Origin: a virus
Reading direction: 5' to 3' (one strand)
Virus record (IMG/VR): IMGVR_UViG_3300046321_000114
Span: 1 to 20,022 of that record
Length of the DNA: 20,022 nt
Shown piece after piece: positions 19,744 to 20,022 of the stretch; the stretch's first letter is position 1; each line of letters begins with the position of its first letter. Below the pieces are notes generated by a model. It made no database searches, was not told the DNA's origin, and was given only the letters and a program-made list of their open reading frames with translations. Position numbers and translations under genes: made by a program.

Positions 19744-19929
19744 ATGCCAGTACTAGTCAGAAAATATGTAAAAAACGGTGACAAATCTAACATCACCAAG
19801 GACACCTTATCAGAAGGTTTAGAGCTATTGAACAAGACAGAATCAGACATTAGTTTGAGAGTTTCTTGGTGTAATATGGAAGATATCTTCTTCGAAGGTA
19901 CAAACGATTATATCAGAGTAATTAATTAG
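19744..19929 (+). CDS. hypothetical protein
   Basis: 61 residues, soluble. A basic start (MPVLVRKYVKNGDKSN) is followed by an acidic helix (SEGLELLNKTESD), a beta strand with Trp and Cys (ISLRVSWCNMEDIFF) and DYIRVIN. Not recognised. It starts after a diverged copy of the shared leader and ends with TAG, showing that TAG is a normal stop here. The next gene begins four bases later. Confidence 0.6.
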   Translation: MPVLVRKYVKNGDKSNITKDTLSEGLELLNKTESDISLRVSWCNMEDIFFEGTNDYIRVIN

Positions 19930-19933
19930 AGTT

Positions 19934-20022
19934 ATGGTGAACCATTTAATCCTTTCAAACTGCCTTTTAGAGGCTTTGAAGTTCAAAGTACTGAACCCAG
20001 CAGGTCACGTAAAGTGTGACAC
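19934..20022 (+). CDS. hypothetical protein (partial, runs off the window)
   Basis: An ATG four bases after the preceding stop opens a frame without stops to the window end, giving 29 codons: MVNHLILSNCLLEALKFKVL and a Pro/Gly/His continuation. Too little is present to identify it. The close spacing suggests it continues the rightward operon. Confidence 0.55.
   Translation, partial: MVNHLILSNCLLEALKFKVLNPAGHVKCD

Overview
This window looks like part of a double-stranded DNA phage (or a closely related prophage) of a Bacteroidota host, probably a flavobacterium. The DNA is AT-rich. Genes lack Shine-Dalgarno sequences and have A-rich leaders. About a dozen start regions carry the Bacteroidota promoter element TAnnTTTG, some with a TTTG/TTG-type -33 box. 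TAG is used as an ordinary stop. The portal and terminase resemble those of crAss-like and related Bacteroidota phages, but I cannot place the family without a search.

Left part (1-12395, almost all minus strand): head and lysis genes. Read leftward, they are a winged-helix protein, a holin, an M15 endolysin, a membrane-anchored spanin candidate, a fibre-like protein, small proteins, a GroES-like co-chaperonin candidate, a GIY-YIG homing endonuclease whose last domain is frame-shifted, the large terminase and the portal. One short basic protein (9303-9560) runs the other way. Five tRNA genes (Cys, Phe, Trp, Asn, Tyr) lie at 10229-10748. A small serine recombinase and a 27-codon acidic peptide gene end this block.

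Middle (12396-13995): about 1.6 kb without a convincing gene. It holds a divergent promoter region, a probable untranslated rightward transcript ending at strong terminators, a large imperfect inverted repeat, a G-rich skewed stretch with a 42-bp alternating purine-pyrimidine tract, and three copies of a TGACAnnnTTGTCA-type dyad. The last dyad touches a rightward promoter. This looks like the regulatory (and perhaps replication-origin) hub between the two gene blocks.

Right part (13996-20022, plus strand): many small genes of the early/accessory type, nearly all of unknown function. The highlight is a pair of identical elements at 14580-14643 and 15102-15165. Each carries every core nucleotide of a hammerhead ribozyme, in the permutation open at stem II. 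They flank a 141-residue protein gene, so cleavage at both would release a 522-nt RNA. Immediately after them, a strong promoter at 15218-15250 drives about 950 bases with no credible ORF but many perfect local helices. I read this as a candidate large structured phage RNA. Several genes further right share a leader resembling TAATCACTATCACC directly before the start codon.
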